In this document: piece by piece, positions 33,523 to 41,439 of the stretch
How the letters are laid out: the number at the start of each line of letters is the position of its first letter
Numbering within the stretch: position 1 is the first letter of the stretch
Source: Azospirillum canadense
GTDB lineage: Bacteria > Pseudomonadota > Alphaproteobacteria > Azospirillales > Azospirillaceae
DNA: 64,000 bases
Assembly (NCBI RefSeq): GCF_025961225.1
Contig: NZ_JAOQNG010000010.1
Span: 1,752,501 to 1,816,500, forward strand
Direction: 5' to 3'
Program-made: the position numbers and the translations under genes
The notes under the pieces: generated by a model
What the model was told of the DNA's origin: nothing
The model's database searches: none
What the model saw: the letters and a program-made list of their open reading frames with translations, nothing else

Positions 33523-35388
33523 TCAGCGAGCCAAGCCTAGCACCGCGAAGCTGTTGCGGATGGTGGCGTCCAGGTCCGGGGGCAGGGGACGGTTGCGTTG
33601 GTCGCGGGCGGAGCGCTCGGCAAAATCCGGGTCGGCGGCCAGTGCCTTGGTCGCGGCCTCCCGCGCCTCGTCGATCCGGCCGGACTGCACGAAGGCCACC
33701 GCCAGGGCCACCTGCGCCGGCGCCGCGCTCGTCACGTCGCCGCGCATGGCGCTCGTGTGATCGGTGTTGCCGCCATCCGGATTGCCATCCGGGCCACCCA
33801 CGCGCTGGCGCGCGACGCCGTAGGCGGGCAGCAGGCGACCGGCCTGCGACGGATCGCGCTCCATCGCGTGGTCCATCAGCGCCATGCCGCGGAGCGGATC
33901 GCCGGCTTCCACATGCCAGAGGCCGAGGTCGCCCAGCACCTTGGGGTCATCCGGCGCCAGCTTCAGCGCCTTGTCGCCCGCGGCGAAGCACAGGTCGTAT
34001 TGCCGCCGCAGACAATAGGCCGTGTAGAGCGCGGTCAGGGGGCGCAGGCCGTTCGGCGCCAGTTCCGTCGCCCGCGTCGCGGCGGCCAGGGCGCGGTCGA
34101 GCGCCCGGTCTGCGGCGGGGTTCCCTTTCCCGCCGCGGACCGCCTCCGCTTCGAAGCGATGTTCGTCGGCGTAGAGGTAGGAGAGGGCGGACCAGAGCCG
34201 CGCCGCCTCGTTGGTGCTCAGGCTCCGTTCGGATGCGCCCTTTTCCAGGCACGCACCCAGGACCCGGCGCTCCTCCGGGCTGTGGTTCCGCCGCTCGGTC
34301 GCCAGGAAGGCGCATTCGCGGGGCACCAAGGCCGCCGCGGGTTTCGTCCTCAGGCGGGCGGACACCGCCTGGATCAGCGGACCCTGCGGGTCGGTCAATG
34401 GAGCGGTGATGCCGGCGGCGAGCGCCTGGACGAGAGCGGATGCCCGGTGGGGCGGGGGCTGTTCGAACCGTTCCGACCACAGGACGTCGCCGGTCGCCTC
34501 GTCCGTCAGGTGGACGATGACGCGGGTGTGTCCGTCCCCGTCCTGCAAACTGCCGGCGAGGCGGAGATCCTGGCCGGTAGCCGCCGCAGCGGTGCCATCG
34601 GGCCGCGCCGGTTCCAGGCGGACGGGAAGCTCGGTCTGCGCGGTCAGGCTGCGCACGATCTCGTCGGTCAGCACCGACGCCAGGGCGTTCGCTTCGGTGG
34701 GCGAGCCGATCGTGCGGAACGGCGCGATGGTGACACCGGTGCCGTGCTGCGCTCCCACTGCGACGAAGGCGCGGTCGGCCACAGGGTGTTTGGCCGCGGC
34801 TAGCGCCACAGCTTCGTCGGTTCCTGTGCCGGACGGTGTGGCAACGCCGTACAGCGCGCCCGCACCAAGCACCGCCAGGACGGCAAGTCCGGCGGTCAGG
34901 CCAGCGGCGAACAACGGCTGCTTCGCCGGCCAGCGCCGCGGTACATCCTCCATGGCCGATGGCGCGGGGTTGCCGGCGGGGGGCGGGGAGGGCTGGGGGG
35001 CCGGCGGCTCCTCCTCCGGCGTCAGGCCGGTGGGCTCGAAGTGGGGGACGTAGCCGCCCTTCGGAACGACGATGCGGATCGAGTCGTTACGCCCGGCCGT
35101 CAGGTAATAGTGCTCCAGGCTGCGCCGCAGGCGTCCGGCCTCAAGCCGCACGATGGGATCGGATTGCGGGTCGAAGCTGGGCTCGCGGTTGAAGACGCTG
35201 ACCGCAATGCTGTAGGCCTTGATCTGCTGGGTGCGGCCGGCCAGGCACTCCTCGACCACGTAGCGCAGGAAGCGGCGGTTGCGCTCTGAGGCGTCGAAAC
35301 GGTCGCTGGCGAGAATGCGGGCGAGCTGCGCACGGATGGCGGCTTCTTCCGGGGTCCAATCCTGCGCAGGGGGCGCGCCCTCGATCAT
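33523..35388 (-). CDS. Membrane-anchored TPR protein with N-terminal winged-helix-like domain
   Basis: About 621 residues. Residues ~10-115 form a DNA-binding-like domain common in large alphaproteobacterial proteins often mislabelled adenylate cyclase (FLRYVVEECLAGRTQQIKAYSIAV, IRIVVPKGGYVPHFE). A Pro-rich stretch and one membrane segment (~160-185) follow, then an FlgO/TolB-like region and TPR repeats (residues ~380-600). It resembles CadC-like one-component regulators. The ATG at 35388 has GGGAG upstream. Targets unknown. Confidence 0.75.
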   Translation of the reverse strand: MIEGAPPAQDWTPEEAAIRAQLARILASDRFDASERNRRFLRYVVEECLAGRTQQIKAYSIAVSVFNREPSFDPQSDPIVRLEAGRLRRSLEHYYLTAGRNDSIRIVVPKGGYVPHFEPTGLTPEEEPPAPQPSPPPAGNPAPSAMEDVPRRWPAKQPLFAAGLTAGLAVLAVLGAGALYGVATPSGTGTDEAVALAAAKHPVADRAFVAVGAQHGTGVTIAPFRTIGSPTEANALASVLTDEIVRSLTAQTELPVRLEPARPDGTAAAATGQDLRLAGSLQDGDGHTRVIVHLTDEATGDVLWSERFEQPPPHRASALVQALAAGITAPLTDPQGPLIQAVSARLRTKPAAALVPRECAFLATERRNHSPEERRVLGACLEKGASERSLSTNEAARLWSALSYLYADEHRFEAEAVRGGKGNPAADRALDRALAAATRATELAPNGLRPLTALYTAYCLRRQYDLCFAAGDKALKLAPDDPKVLGDLGLWHVEAGDPLRGMALMDHAMERDPSQAGRLLPAYGVARQRVGGPDGNPDGGNTDHTSAMRGDVTSAAPAQVALAVAFVQSGRIDEAREAATKALAADPDFAERSARDQRNRPLPPDLDATIRNSFAVLGLAR

Positions 35389-35902
35389 CCGGTCATCTCC
35401 CGAAGACAAGTCATGATTCAGGGCAAGATTCAGGAAACCCTTCGGCCGATGTGGTTTGTGTCGGACGGGCGGCATTCTTCCATCACGCATGCTGGCTGTC
35501 TACCATTCGTCTGCGTCTATGCTGACCGTTACTGCGAAAAAAGCTGACCTATCCATTTGTATGAGTTTTCAACCCATCCAAAATAGCTAATACCCACCTG
35601 TGCGTGGTAAAATCCCCCTTGATCGGTCGGGTGGTAAGCTACCGTACATACCTTGCTGGACAGGCCCCTTGCGGGTGATGAGCGTTGGCCGACACCACAG
35701 GTCGGAAACGCCGCGTGACGGTGCAGCTGCCACCCATTCAATCCTTATGACCGTCGGACCGGCACCCGCCACATGGTTGGGAGGCACGCATGGCTCATCG
35801 GTCAACCACGCGTGGCGGTGATGGGGAAGGATTTGGGACGGACGCCGACGATTCGCGCTTTTCCCTGTTGCGGCATCCGTGAACCAATTGGCTGGTGAGG
35901 AC
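35389..35902. other. Intergenic region with an AT-richer patch
   Basis: About 510 bases between divergent genes. The part from about 35520 to 35640 is clearly less GC-rich than its surroundings, with several A/T runs; I see no conserved gene, RNA or repeat in it. It may hold promoters for both flanking genes. Confidence 0.35.
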
Positions 35903-36505
35903 ATGTCGTTCGAAGACCTTTCCCGTATTCCCCCCCTCAGGCCCGCCTGTCCACCCGCCGGCGTCCCCCAACCGGGCCTCTCGCGCCGCGGAATTCTGGG
36001 GCTCGGCGCCATGGTCGCGCTGGGTGTGACGCGCAGCCGTCCGGCCGCCGCCTGGGAGCCTGAGCCGGAACGGACCGTGCGGCTCTACCACTGCCAGACC
36101 GGCGAGAGTTTCAGCGGCGTGTACTGGGCCGAGGGGCGTCCGGTGGCCGAGGCACTGGCGCGCATCGACTGGGTTCTGCGCGACCACAACAGCGACGTCT
36201 GCCGGCGCATCGACCTGGCCCTGCTCCATCGGCTTTGGGAAATGCAGGAGAAGCTGGACAGCAGCAAGCCCTTCGAGGTGCTGTCGGCCTTCCGGTCCCT
36301 GGACACCAACCGCCACACCAAGGGGGCCGCGGCGGCCAGCCTTCATCTGCAAGGCAAGGCCGTGGACCTGCGGCTGTCCGGGCGGCGGACGGCGGACCTG
36401 TACCGCTGCGCCCTGTCCTTCGGCGACGGCGGGGCGGGCTGCTATCCGCAGCGCAACTTCATCCACGTGGACACCGGCCCGACGCGGCGCTGGGTGGGGG
36501 CGTGA
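35903..36505 (+). CDS. YcbK/DUF882-type peptidase-like protein with Tat signal
   Basis: About 200 residues. A twin-arginine-like signal (LSRRGILGLGAMVALGV) near residue 30 targets it to the periplasm. The DUF882/peptidase M15A-like domain follows: VRLYHCQTGESFSGVYW, FEVLSAFRSLDTNRHT, SLHLQGKAVDLRL and FIHVDTGPTRRW, with His and Asp ligands where M15 enzymes bind zinc. It probably acts on peptidoglycan. ATG at 35903 with GGTGAGG upstream. Confidence 0.85.
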   Translation: MSFEDLSRIPPLRPACPPAGVPQPGLSRRGILGLGAMVALGVTRSRPAAAWEPEPERTVRLYHCQTGESFSGVYWAEGRPVAEALARIDWVLRDHNSDVCRRIDLALLHRLWEMQEKLDSSKPFEVLSAFRSLDTNRHTKGAAAASLHLQGKAVDLRLSGRRTADLYRCALSFGDGGAGCYPQRNFIHVDTGPTRRWVGA

Positions 36506-36636
36506 CGCAACGGGTGGGACGGCGCGCCACTCGGTCTTTCTACCGATGGGCTGTAGGCCGTTGGCCTGATTGTGCGGCTGGCGGAGGAGGGGCACCATAT
36601 CCCAAAAAAGCAGACACCGCTCTTTGGGAGGAGCCC

Positions 36637-36900
36637 ATGCTGACCCCTTGCGACAAAGCCACTCCCATTTCCGGGGGCTTTTCGACGCTGATGGACCGCG
36701 CGCAAATGGCGCAGGCCCGGACGCTCGCGGGCTGGATTACGCTGATCGCCGAAGACCGCGGCCTGGATGAGCGCCGCATCGCCGAGATCACCAGCCTCGA
36801 CGTCGAAGACGTCCGGGCGATCCTGGGCGGCACCGTCTTCCTGCTGCCACTGACCACGCTCGACCAGGCGCTGCGCCGCCTGGAAGGGCGCCCGCACTGA
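36637..36900 (+). CDS. Small HTH-like protein
   Basis: About 87 residues. The segment RGLDERRIAEITSLDVEDVRAILGG looks like a helix-turn-helix of XRE style. GGGAGGAG precedes the ATG at 36637. It shares a motif with the next gene (ARLTGLPPGHARAILSG), suggesting an old duplication. No partner known. Confidence 0.6.
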   Translation: MLTPCDKATPISGGFSTLMDRAQMAQARTLAGWITLIAEDRGLDERRIAEITSLDVEDVRAILGGTVFLLPLTTLDQALRRLEGRPH

Positions 36901-36950
36901 GTTCCGCCTTCCCCGACCTTGGAATGCCAGACCTTGGAACGGAGCACATC

Positions 36951-37163
36951 ATGCACAGCGAATCCCGTGACCAGCGCCGCCGCAGCAAGCTCGACACCAT
37001 CAGCCGCATCCGCCGCGCCGCCGACCAGCACGGTCTCGACGCCGGCGACATCGCCCGCCTGACCGGCCTGCCGCCGGGGCACGCCCGTGCGATCCTGTCC
37101 GGCTTCGGGGAAACGGTGCCTCAGGCCGCCCTGGACCGCACCGCTTTCGGCTTGCCGGACTGA
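36951..37163 (+). CDS. Small HTH-like protein, paralogue of the previous gene
   Basis: About 70 residues: an Arg-rich N-terminus then HGLDAGDIARLTGLPPGHARAILSG, aligned with the previous protein. GGAG lies 6 bases before the ATG at 36951. Its 3' end overlaps the convergent gene at 37121-37588 by 43 bases, so one of the two ends may be wrong. Confidence 0.5.
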   Translation: MHSESRDQRRRSKLDTISRIRRAADQHGLDAGDIARLTGLPPGHARAILSGFGETVPQAALDRTAFGLPD

Positions 37164-37588
37164 GCCTTGCCCACCTGAAGCGTGCTCGCCTGGACCTTGC
37201 TCGCTTGGACCTTGTTCGCTTGGACTGCGGGCGCAGGAGCCGCGACCGGCTGGGCGGGCGTGGGAGCGCGTTTGGCTGCGGGCCGCTTGGCTTCGGGCTG
37301 GGGTGCCGCGGACGCGGTCGGGCGCCGGAGCTTGGGAGCGGCCGCCTTGGGCACCTCCCGCTCCTCCGGAGCAGGCGCGTCGGGAATGGCGGACAGCGCT
37401 GCGGCGAAGTCCGGATGGCCGCCGAGCGCGCGATAGCATCCATCCGCGTCGCGCGCAAAGGCGGTCCAGACGCCGTCGGCGTGGTGGACGCGCCCGATCT
37501 CGTCCTTGGTCCGGCCGCTGGTGATCCGGATGCCGGGCGGTGGCGCCTCGGGATCCGGCGTCTTCAAAAGTTCTGCTTTTGTTCTCAT
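37121..37588 (-). CDS. Hypothetical protein with Ala/Lys/Pro-rich tail
   Basis: About 155 residues. The first ~75 look globular (GIRITSGRTKDEIGRVHHAD, WTAFARDADGCYRALGG). The rest is Ala/Pro/Lys-rich with short repeats (VQANKVQASKVQASTLQVGK), a histone H1-like basic tail that could bind nucleic acid. Start at 37588 or 37597. Overlaps the convergent small HTH gene. Function unknown. Confidence 0.55.
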   Translation of the reverse strand: MRTKAELLKTPDPEAPPPGIRITSGRTKDEIGRVHHADGVWTAFARDADGCYRALGGHPDFAAALSAIPDAPAPEEREVPKAAAPKLRRPTASAAPQPEAKRPAAKRAPTPAQPVAAPAPAVQANKVQASKVQASTLQVGKAQSGKPKAVRSRAA

Positions 37589-37611
37589 AACGGCCATCCT
37601 ACCGGAACGGA

Positions 37612-37640
37612 AACGGCGGCGCAACCCGTGCGCCGCCGTT
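37612..37640 (-). terminator. Intrinsic terminator after the 37666-37875 gene
   Basis: A perfect 12-bp stem (AACGGCGGCGCA with its complement) and a 5-base loop lie 25 bases past the stop of the leftward gene; a short T-run follows on the minus strand. Confidence 0.6.
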
Positions 37641-37665
37641 CTTTCGTCACCGGAGGAAGCGTCGG

Positions 37666-37875
37666 TCAGGCGACCGCGAGCACGTCCAGGTAAATGTTGG
37701 CCGGCTCGGACAGGTGGATGCGGTAGAGCATGCCCATCTGGTCCACGAGGATGTTCGCGACCGGGTTCTTGTCGGCCATGTCGGCGACGGCGGCACGAAC
37801 GTTGCGCGGCAGGCTCTCGAGTTCGATCTCGCGGTAGCCGGTCTTGTCGGAAAGCTTGATGGTCTTCTGGCCCAT
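37666..37875 (-). CDS. Small conserved-looking hypothetical protein
   Basis: About 69 residues starting MGQKTIKLSDKTGYREIELE. Contains MADKNPVANILVDQMGMLYRIHL; compact and without signal or membrane segment. I recognise no family. The ATG at 37875 is the best start; the frame extends to 37920 without a ribosome site. Confidence 0.5.
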   Translation of the reverse strand: MGQKTIKLSDKTGYREIELESLPRNVRAAVADMADKNPVANILVDQMGMLYRIHLSEPANIYLDVLAVA

Positions 37876-38021
37876 GGTCAGGCGCCTTGCTCGGTGTCGG
37901 TCTGTTGCGGTGCGGCGCAAGATGGGCGCGGCCGGTTAAGGAAACGCTAAGCATGTTTGCCGCCGACGCAGCCCTGCCGCGCGTCACCCGCATCGGTGTC
38001 TGCGGAATATCGCCGGTGCGC

Positions 38022-38057
38022 AAAAAAGAAGCCGGCCGGCAGGAAACTGCCGACCGG
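38022..38057 (-). terminator. Minus-strand intrinsic terminator without an adjacent gene
   Basis: An 11-bp stem with one mismatch (CCGGCCGGCAG / CTGCCGACCGG) and a GAAA loop, followed on the minus strand by CTTCTTTTTT. The closest leftward gene, uvrC, stops 280 bases away, and a paired repeat lies between them. I see no gene in 37876-38337. Confidence 0.5.
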
Positions 38058-38221
38058 AAGTTGCGGGGACGGGAGGCAAAGAAGACGGATCGGAAAGTCT
38101 GGATGCTGGTGTCGGCGTCGGGCTCCATGTGTTCGATGAAGAGACAATAAGCGGACAGGGCGCGGGGCGCTGTGGACTGGGTCACAGGGTGGGGTGATTT
38201 GTGGGAAGTGGTTGAGCGGGC

Positions 38222-38329
38222 GCCCCCACCCCGACCCTCCCCCGCTTCGCAGGGGAGGTAGAAAGACTTGCGGGGAAAGCGGCGGCAGTTCCCTCCCCTG
38301 CGAAGCGGGGGAGGGTTAGGGTGGGGGCA
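38222..38329. repeat. Paired GC-rich palindromic repeat, about 105 bases
   Basis: Inverted copy of the element at 29746-29850, with the same internal spacer (complement of ACTGCCGCCGCTTTCCC). It begins 8 bases beyond the uvrC stop and may stabilise or end its transcript. Confidence 0.7.
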
Positions 38330-38337
38330 ACCGGAGC

Positions 38338-40188
38338 CTATCCGTGAAAGAACTCATACACCCGCCGCGCCACGGCGGCGCTGATGCCGGGGGCCAGTTC
38401 CAGATCCTTCAGGCCGGCGGCGGCCACCGCAGTGGAGCTGCCGAAATGGTGCAGCAGGGCCTTCTTGCGCGCCGGGCCGATGCCGGGGATGCCGTCGATG
38501 CGGGTGTGCTCCATCGCCTTCAGGCGGCGGGTGCGGTGGGCGTCGATGGCGGTCTTGTGCGCCTCGTCGCGCAGCCGTTGCAGGAAGTAGAGGACCGGGT
38601 CGTTGGGCTCCAGCCGGAAGGGCTCGCGGTCGGGCAGGAAGAAGCGCTCGCGGCCGGCGTCGCGGTCCGGCCCCTTGGCGATGGCGGCCAGCGCCACGCC
38701 CTCGACGCCCAGCTCCGCCAGCACCGCGCGCGCGGCGTTCAACTGGCCCAGGCCGCCGTCGATCAGCACGAGGTCGGGCCACTGGCCGTCCTTGCGCTCC
38801 GGATCCTCCTTCAGCGCGCGGCCGAAGCGGCGGGTCAGCACCTCCCGCAGCATGGCGAAATCGTCGCCCGCGGCGGCCGGGTCCTTGATGTGGAAGCGGC
38901 GATAGGCGTTGCGCTGGAAGCCCTCCGGCCCCGCCACGACCATGGCGCCGACCGGAAAGGCGCCCTGGATGTGGGAGTTATCGTAGATCTCGATACGGGC
39001 GGGCAGGCCGGGCAGGCCGAAGGCGCGCGCCACCCCGGCCAGCAGCTTCCCCTGGGCGGAGCGCTCCGCCATGCGGCGGCCGTGTGCCTCGCGGGCGTTG
39101 GTCAGGGCGTGCTCCACGACGCGGCGCTTGGGGCCGCGCTGCGGAACCTCCACCTCCACCCGATGGCCGGCGCCCAGCGTCAGCGCCTCCGCCAGCAGCG
39201 CGCGGTCGGGGATGTCGTGGCTGAGCAGGACTCGGGCCGGGGGCGGCGTGTCCTCGTAGAGCTGCGCGGCGAAGGCGGTCAGGATCGCCGCGTCAACTTC
39301 ATCGTGGTCATGTTTCGGGAAGAAGGCGCGGGTGCCCTGGTTGCGCCCGCCGCGGAAGAAGAAGGCCTGCACGCAGGCGGTCCCGCCCTCCGCATGCACG
39401 GCCAGCACGTCGGCGTCCTCCAGCACGTTTTCCAGGTTGATGTCCTGGCGGCTTTGCAGCGCGGTCAGCGCGCGGATGCGGTCGCGCCAGCGCGCGGCGT
39501 CCTCATAGGCCAGCCGGTCGGCGCAGTCCATCATGTGGCGGGCGAACTCCTCCTGCACGGCGGCGCTGCGCCCGCTCAGCACGTCGCGCACGCCCTGCAT
39601 CTGAGCGGCGTAGTCCTCCGGCGAGACGCGCCCGACGCAAGGGGCTGAGCAGCGCTTGATCTGGTGCTGCAGGCAGGGGCGGGTGCGCGAGGTGAAGGTG
39701 ACGTCGTCGCAGGTGCGCAACAGGAAGGCGCGCTGAAGCGCCGCGATGGTCATGCCGACCAGCGCGGGGGAGGCATATGGGCCGAACAGGTCGCCCTTGC
39801 GGCGGCTGCCGTTGCGGTTCGCGCTGCCGCGATGGTGCATCAGCCGCGGATACTCGTGCCCTTGGCCCAGAACGATGTAGGAGAAGGAGCGGTCGTCCTT
39901 CACCAGCACGTTGAAGGGCGGCAGCAGCGTGCGGATCAGGTTCGCCTCCAGCAGAAGCGCCTCGGCCTCCGTGTGGGTGGTGACGAACTCCATGGAGCGG
40001 GTCAGCCCGACCATGCGCCGGGTGCGGTGGGGCAGCCCCTCGGTCCGGGTGTAGCTGGCCACCCGGCGTTTCAAGTTCTTCGCCTTGCCGACGTAGAGGA
40101 TGCGCCCGTCCGCCCCGATCATCCGGTAGACGCCGGGGGTCGCCGGCAGCGTCGGCAGGGTGGCGCGGATGACCGCCGTTCCGTCCAT
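38338..40188 (-). CDS. uvrC: Excinuclease ABC subunit C
   Basis: About 616 residues, near the E. coli length (610). N-terminal GIY-YIG nuclease (PGVYRMIGADGRILYVGKAK), a Cys-rich segment (CLQHQIKRCSAPCVG), UVR motif region, C-terminal RNase H-like nuclease (RIEIYDNSHIQGAFPVGAMV; LVLIDGGLGQLNAA) and helix-hairpin-helix (IPGIGPARKKALLHHFG). It makes both incisions in nucleotide excision repair with UvrB. No operon partner. Confidence 0.95.
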   Translation of the reverse strand: MDGTAVIRATLPTLPATPGVYRMIGADGRILYVGKAKNLKRRVASYTRTEGLPHRTRRMVGLTRSMEFVTTHTEAEALLLEANLIRTLLPPFNVLVKDDRSFSYIVLGQGHEYPRLMHHRGSANRNGSRRKGDLFGPYASPALVGMTIAALQRAFLLRTCDDVTFTSRTRPCLQHQIKRCSAPCVGRVSPEDYAAQMQGVRDVLSGRSAAVQEEFARHMMDCADRLAYEDAARWRDRIRALTALQSRQDINLENVLEDADVLAVHAEGGTACVQAFFFRGGRNQGTRAFFPKHDHDEVDAAILTAFAAQLYEDTPPPARVLLSHDIPDRALLAEALTLGAGHRVEVEVPQRGPKRRVVEHALTNAREAHGRRMAERSAQGKLLAGVARAFGLPGLPARIEIYDNSHIQGAFPVGAMVVAGPEGFQRNAYRRFHIKDPAAAGDDFAMLREVLTRRFGRALKEDPERKDGQWPDLVLIDGGLGQLNAARAVLAELGVEGVALAAIAKGPDRDAGRERFFLPDREPFRLEPNDPVLYFLQRLRDEAHKTAIDAHRTRRLKAMEHTRIDGIPGIGPARKKALLHHFGSSTAVAAAGLKDLELAPGISAAVARRVYEFFHG

Positions 40189-40291
40189 GAGCCTTCTCCT
40201 GCTGCATCAACCAGGAAGGGGCGCAAGGAAGCAAGGGAACGAAACGTGGACCAGCGACAATGTTGGGATTTTCGAATGAAATTCCGCTGAA

Positions 40292-40321
40292 GCTCCCTCT
40301 CCCGCCGGGGGCGGGAGAGGG
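40292..40321. repeat. Single GC-rich palindromic repeat after guaC
   Basis: CTCCCTCTCCCGCCGGGGGC and its mirror GCGGGAGAGGG form one unit, 12 bases past the guaC stop on the minus strand; may serve as terminator. Confidence 0.55.
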
Positions 40322-40332
40322 TTTGGAAGATC

Positions 40333-41376
40333 CTACCCCCCGAAGACCGTGTTCAGCTGGGCTCCGACGCGGATGAAGGTGGTGCGCTTGGCGACTTCCT
40401 TCAGCTTGGTGGCGCCGATGTAGGTCATCATGCTGCGCACGCCGCCCATGATCTCCTGCATCGTGCCTTCCACCGGGCCGTGGTAGGGGACGTCGACGGT
40501 CTTGCCCTCCGACGCGCGGTAGGCGGCGACGCCGCCCGCGTACTTCTTCATCGCCGTGTCCGACGACATGCCGTAGAAGGTCATGGCGACGGGCACGCGC
40601 TGGCCGTCGCGCTCCTCGTAGCGGAGGTCGCCCTCGCACTCGTCGTGGCCGGCCAGCATGCCGCCGAGCATGACGAAGTCCGCGCCAGCGCCATAGGCCT
40701 TGGACACGTCGCCCGGCACCGTGCAGCCGCCATCGCCGCAGACCTGGCCCTTCAGCCCGTGCGCAGCGTCGGCGCATTCGATGATGGCGGACAGCTGCGG
40801 GTAGCCGACGCCGGTCATCTTGCGGGTGGTGCAGACCGACCCCGGCCCGATGCCGACCTTCACGATGTCGGCCCCGGCCAGCAGCAGCGCCTCCGTCATG
40901 TCGCCGGTGACGACGTTGCCGGCCATGATGACGAGATCCGGGTTCTCCGTCCGCATGCGGCCGATGAAGCGCACGAAGCGCTCCGTGTAGCCGTTGGCGA
41001 CGTCCAGGCAGACCTTGCCCACCGGGGCCTTGGCCTTCACGTGCTGGAACTTGTCGTAGTCGGCCTCTGTCGTGCCCAGCGAATAGAAGACGTTCGTCGT
41101 ATCCGTGTCGCGGAAGAAGGCGACGAGATCCTCGGCCGGGTAGTGCTTGTGCAGCGCCGTCATGGCGCCGAAGCGCGACAACGCCTTCGCCATCGCCATG
41201 GTGCCGACCACGTCCATGTTGGCCGCGATCAGCGGGAAGCCCGTCCATTCCCCGCCGGTGTGCAGGAACTTGAACGTGCGGTCGACGTCCACCTCGCTGC
41301 GGCTTTGCAGCGTGCTGCGTTTCGGGCGGATCAGCACGTCCTTGAAGTCGAGCTTCAGATCGCTTTCGATGATCAC
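40333..41376 (-). CDS. guaC: GMP reductase
   Basis: About 347 residues from a GTG at 41376, the same length as E. coli GuaC. The start VIIESDLKLDFKDVLIRPKR matches the family; an ATG at 41421 would add 15 residues. The IMPDH/GMPR barrel has catalytic Cys182 in GPGSVCTTRKMTGVG and phosphate-binding CGDGGCTVPGD. It converts GMP to IMP with NADPH. It is 63 bases past the M20 hydrolase and may join the same purine operon. Confidence 0.9.
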   Translation of the reverse strand: MIIESDLKLDFKDVLIRPKRSTLQSRSEVDVDRTFKFLHTGGEWTGFPLIAANMDVVGTMAMAKALSRFGAMTALHKHYPAEDLVAFFRDTDTTNVFYSLGTTEADYDKFQHVKAKAPVGKVCLDVANGYTERFVRFIGRMRTENPDLVIMAGNVVTGDMTEALLLAGADIVKVGIGPGSVCTTRKMTGVGYPQLSAIIECADAAHGLKGQVCGDGGCTVPGDVSKAYGAGADFVMLGGMLAGHDECEGDLRYEERDGQRVPVAMTFYGMSSDTAMKKYAGGVAAYRASEGKTVDVPYHGPVEGTMQEIMGGVRSMMTYIGATKLKEVAKRTTFIRVGAQLNTVFGG

Positions 41377-41439
41377 CGTTCGGACATCCTGGTTTGGCGC
41401 CCCCGCGAGGGAGCGCAACATTCTTATAAGGTGGGAACG

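Noticed and set aside
37947..38147. Small leftward frame near the orphan terminator
   Set aside because: It reads through the terminator hairpin, lacks a ribosome site, and has a composition typical of noise.
40073..40088. Iteron-like CGAAGAACTTGAAACG in uvrC (minus strand)
   Set aside because: Several mismatches in the conserved CGCTGA end, and it encodes the conserved KNLKRR segment of UvrC; chance is a sufficient explanation.
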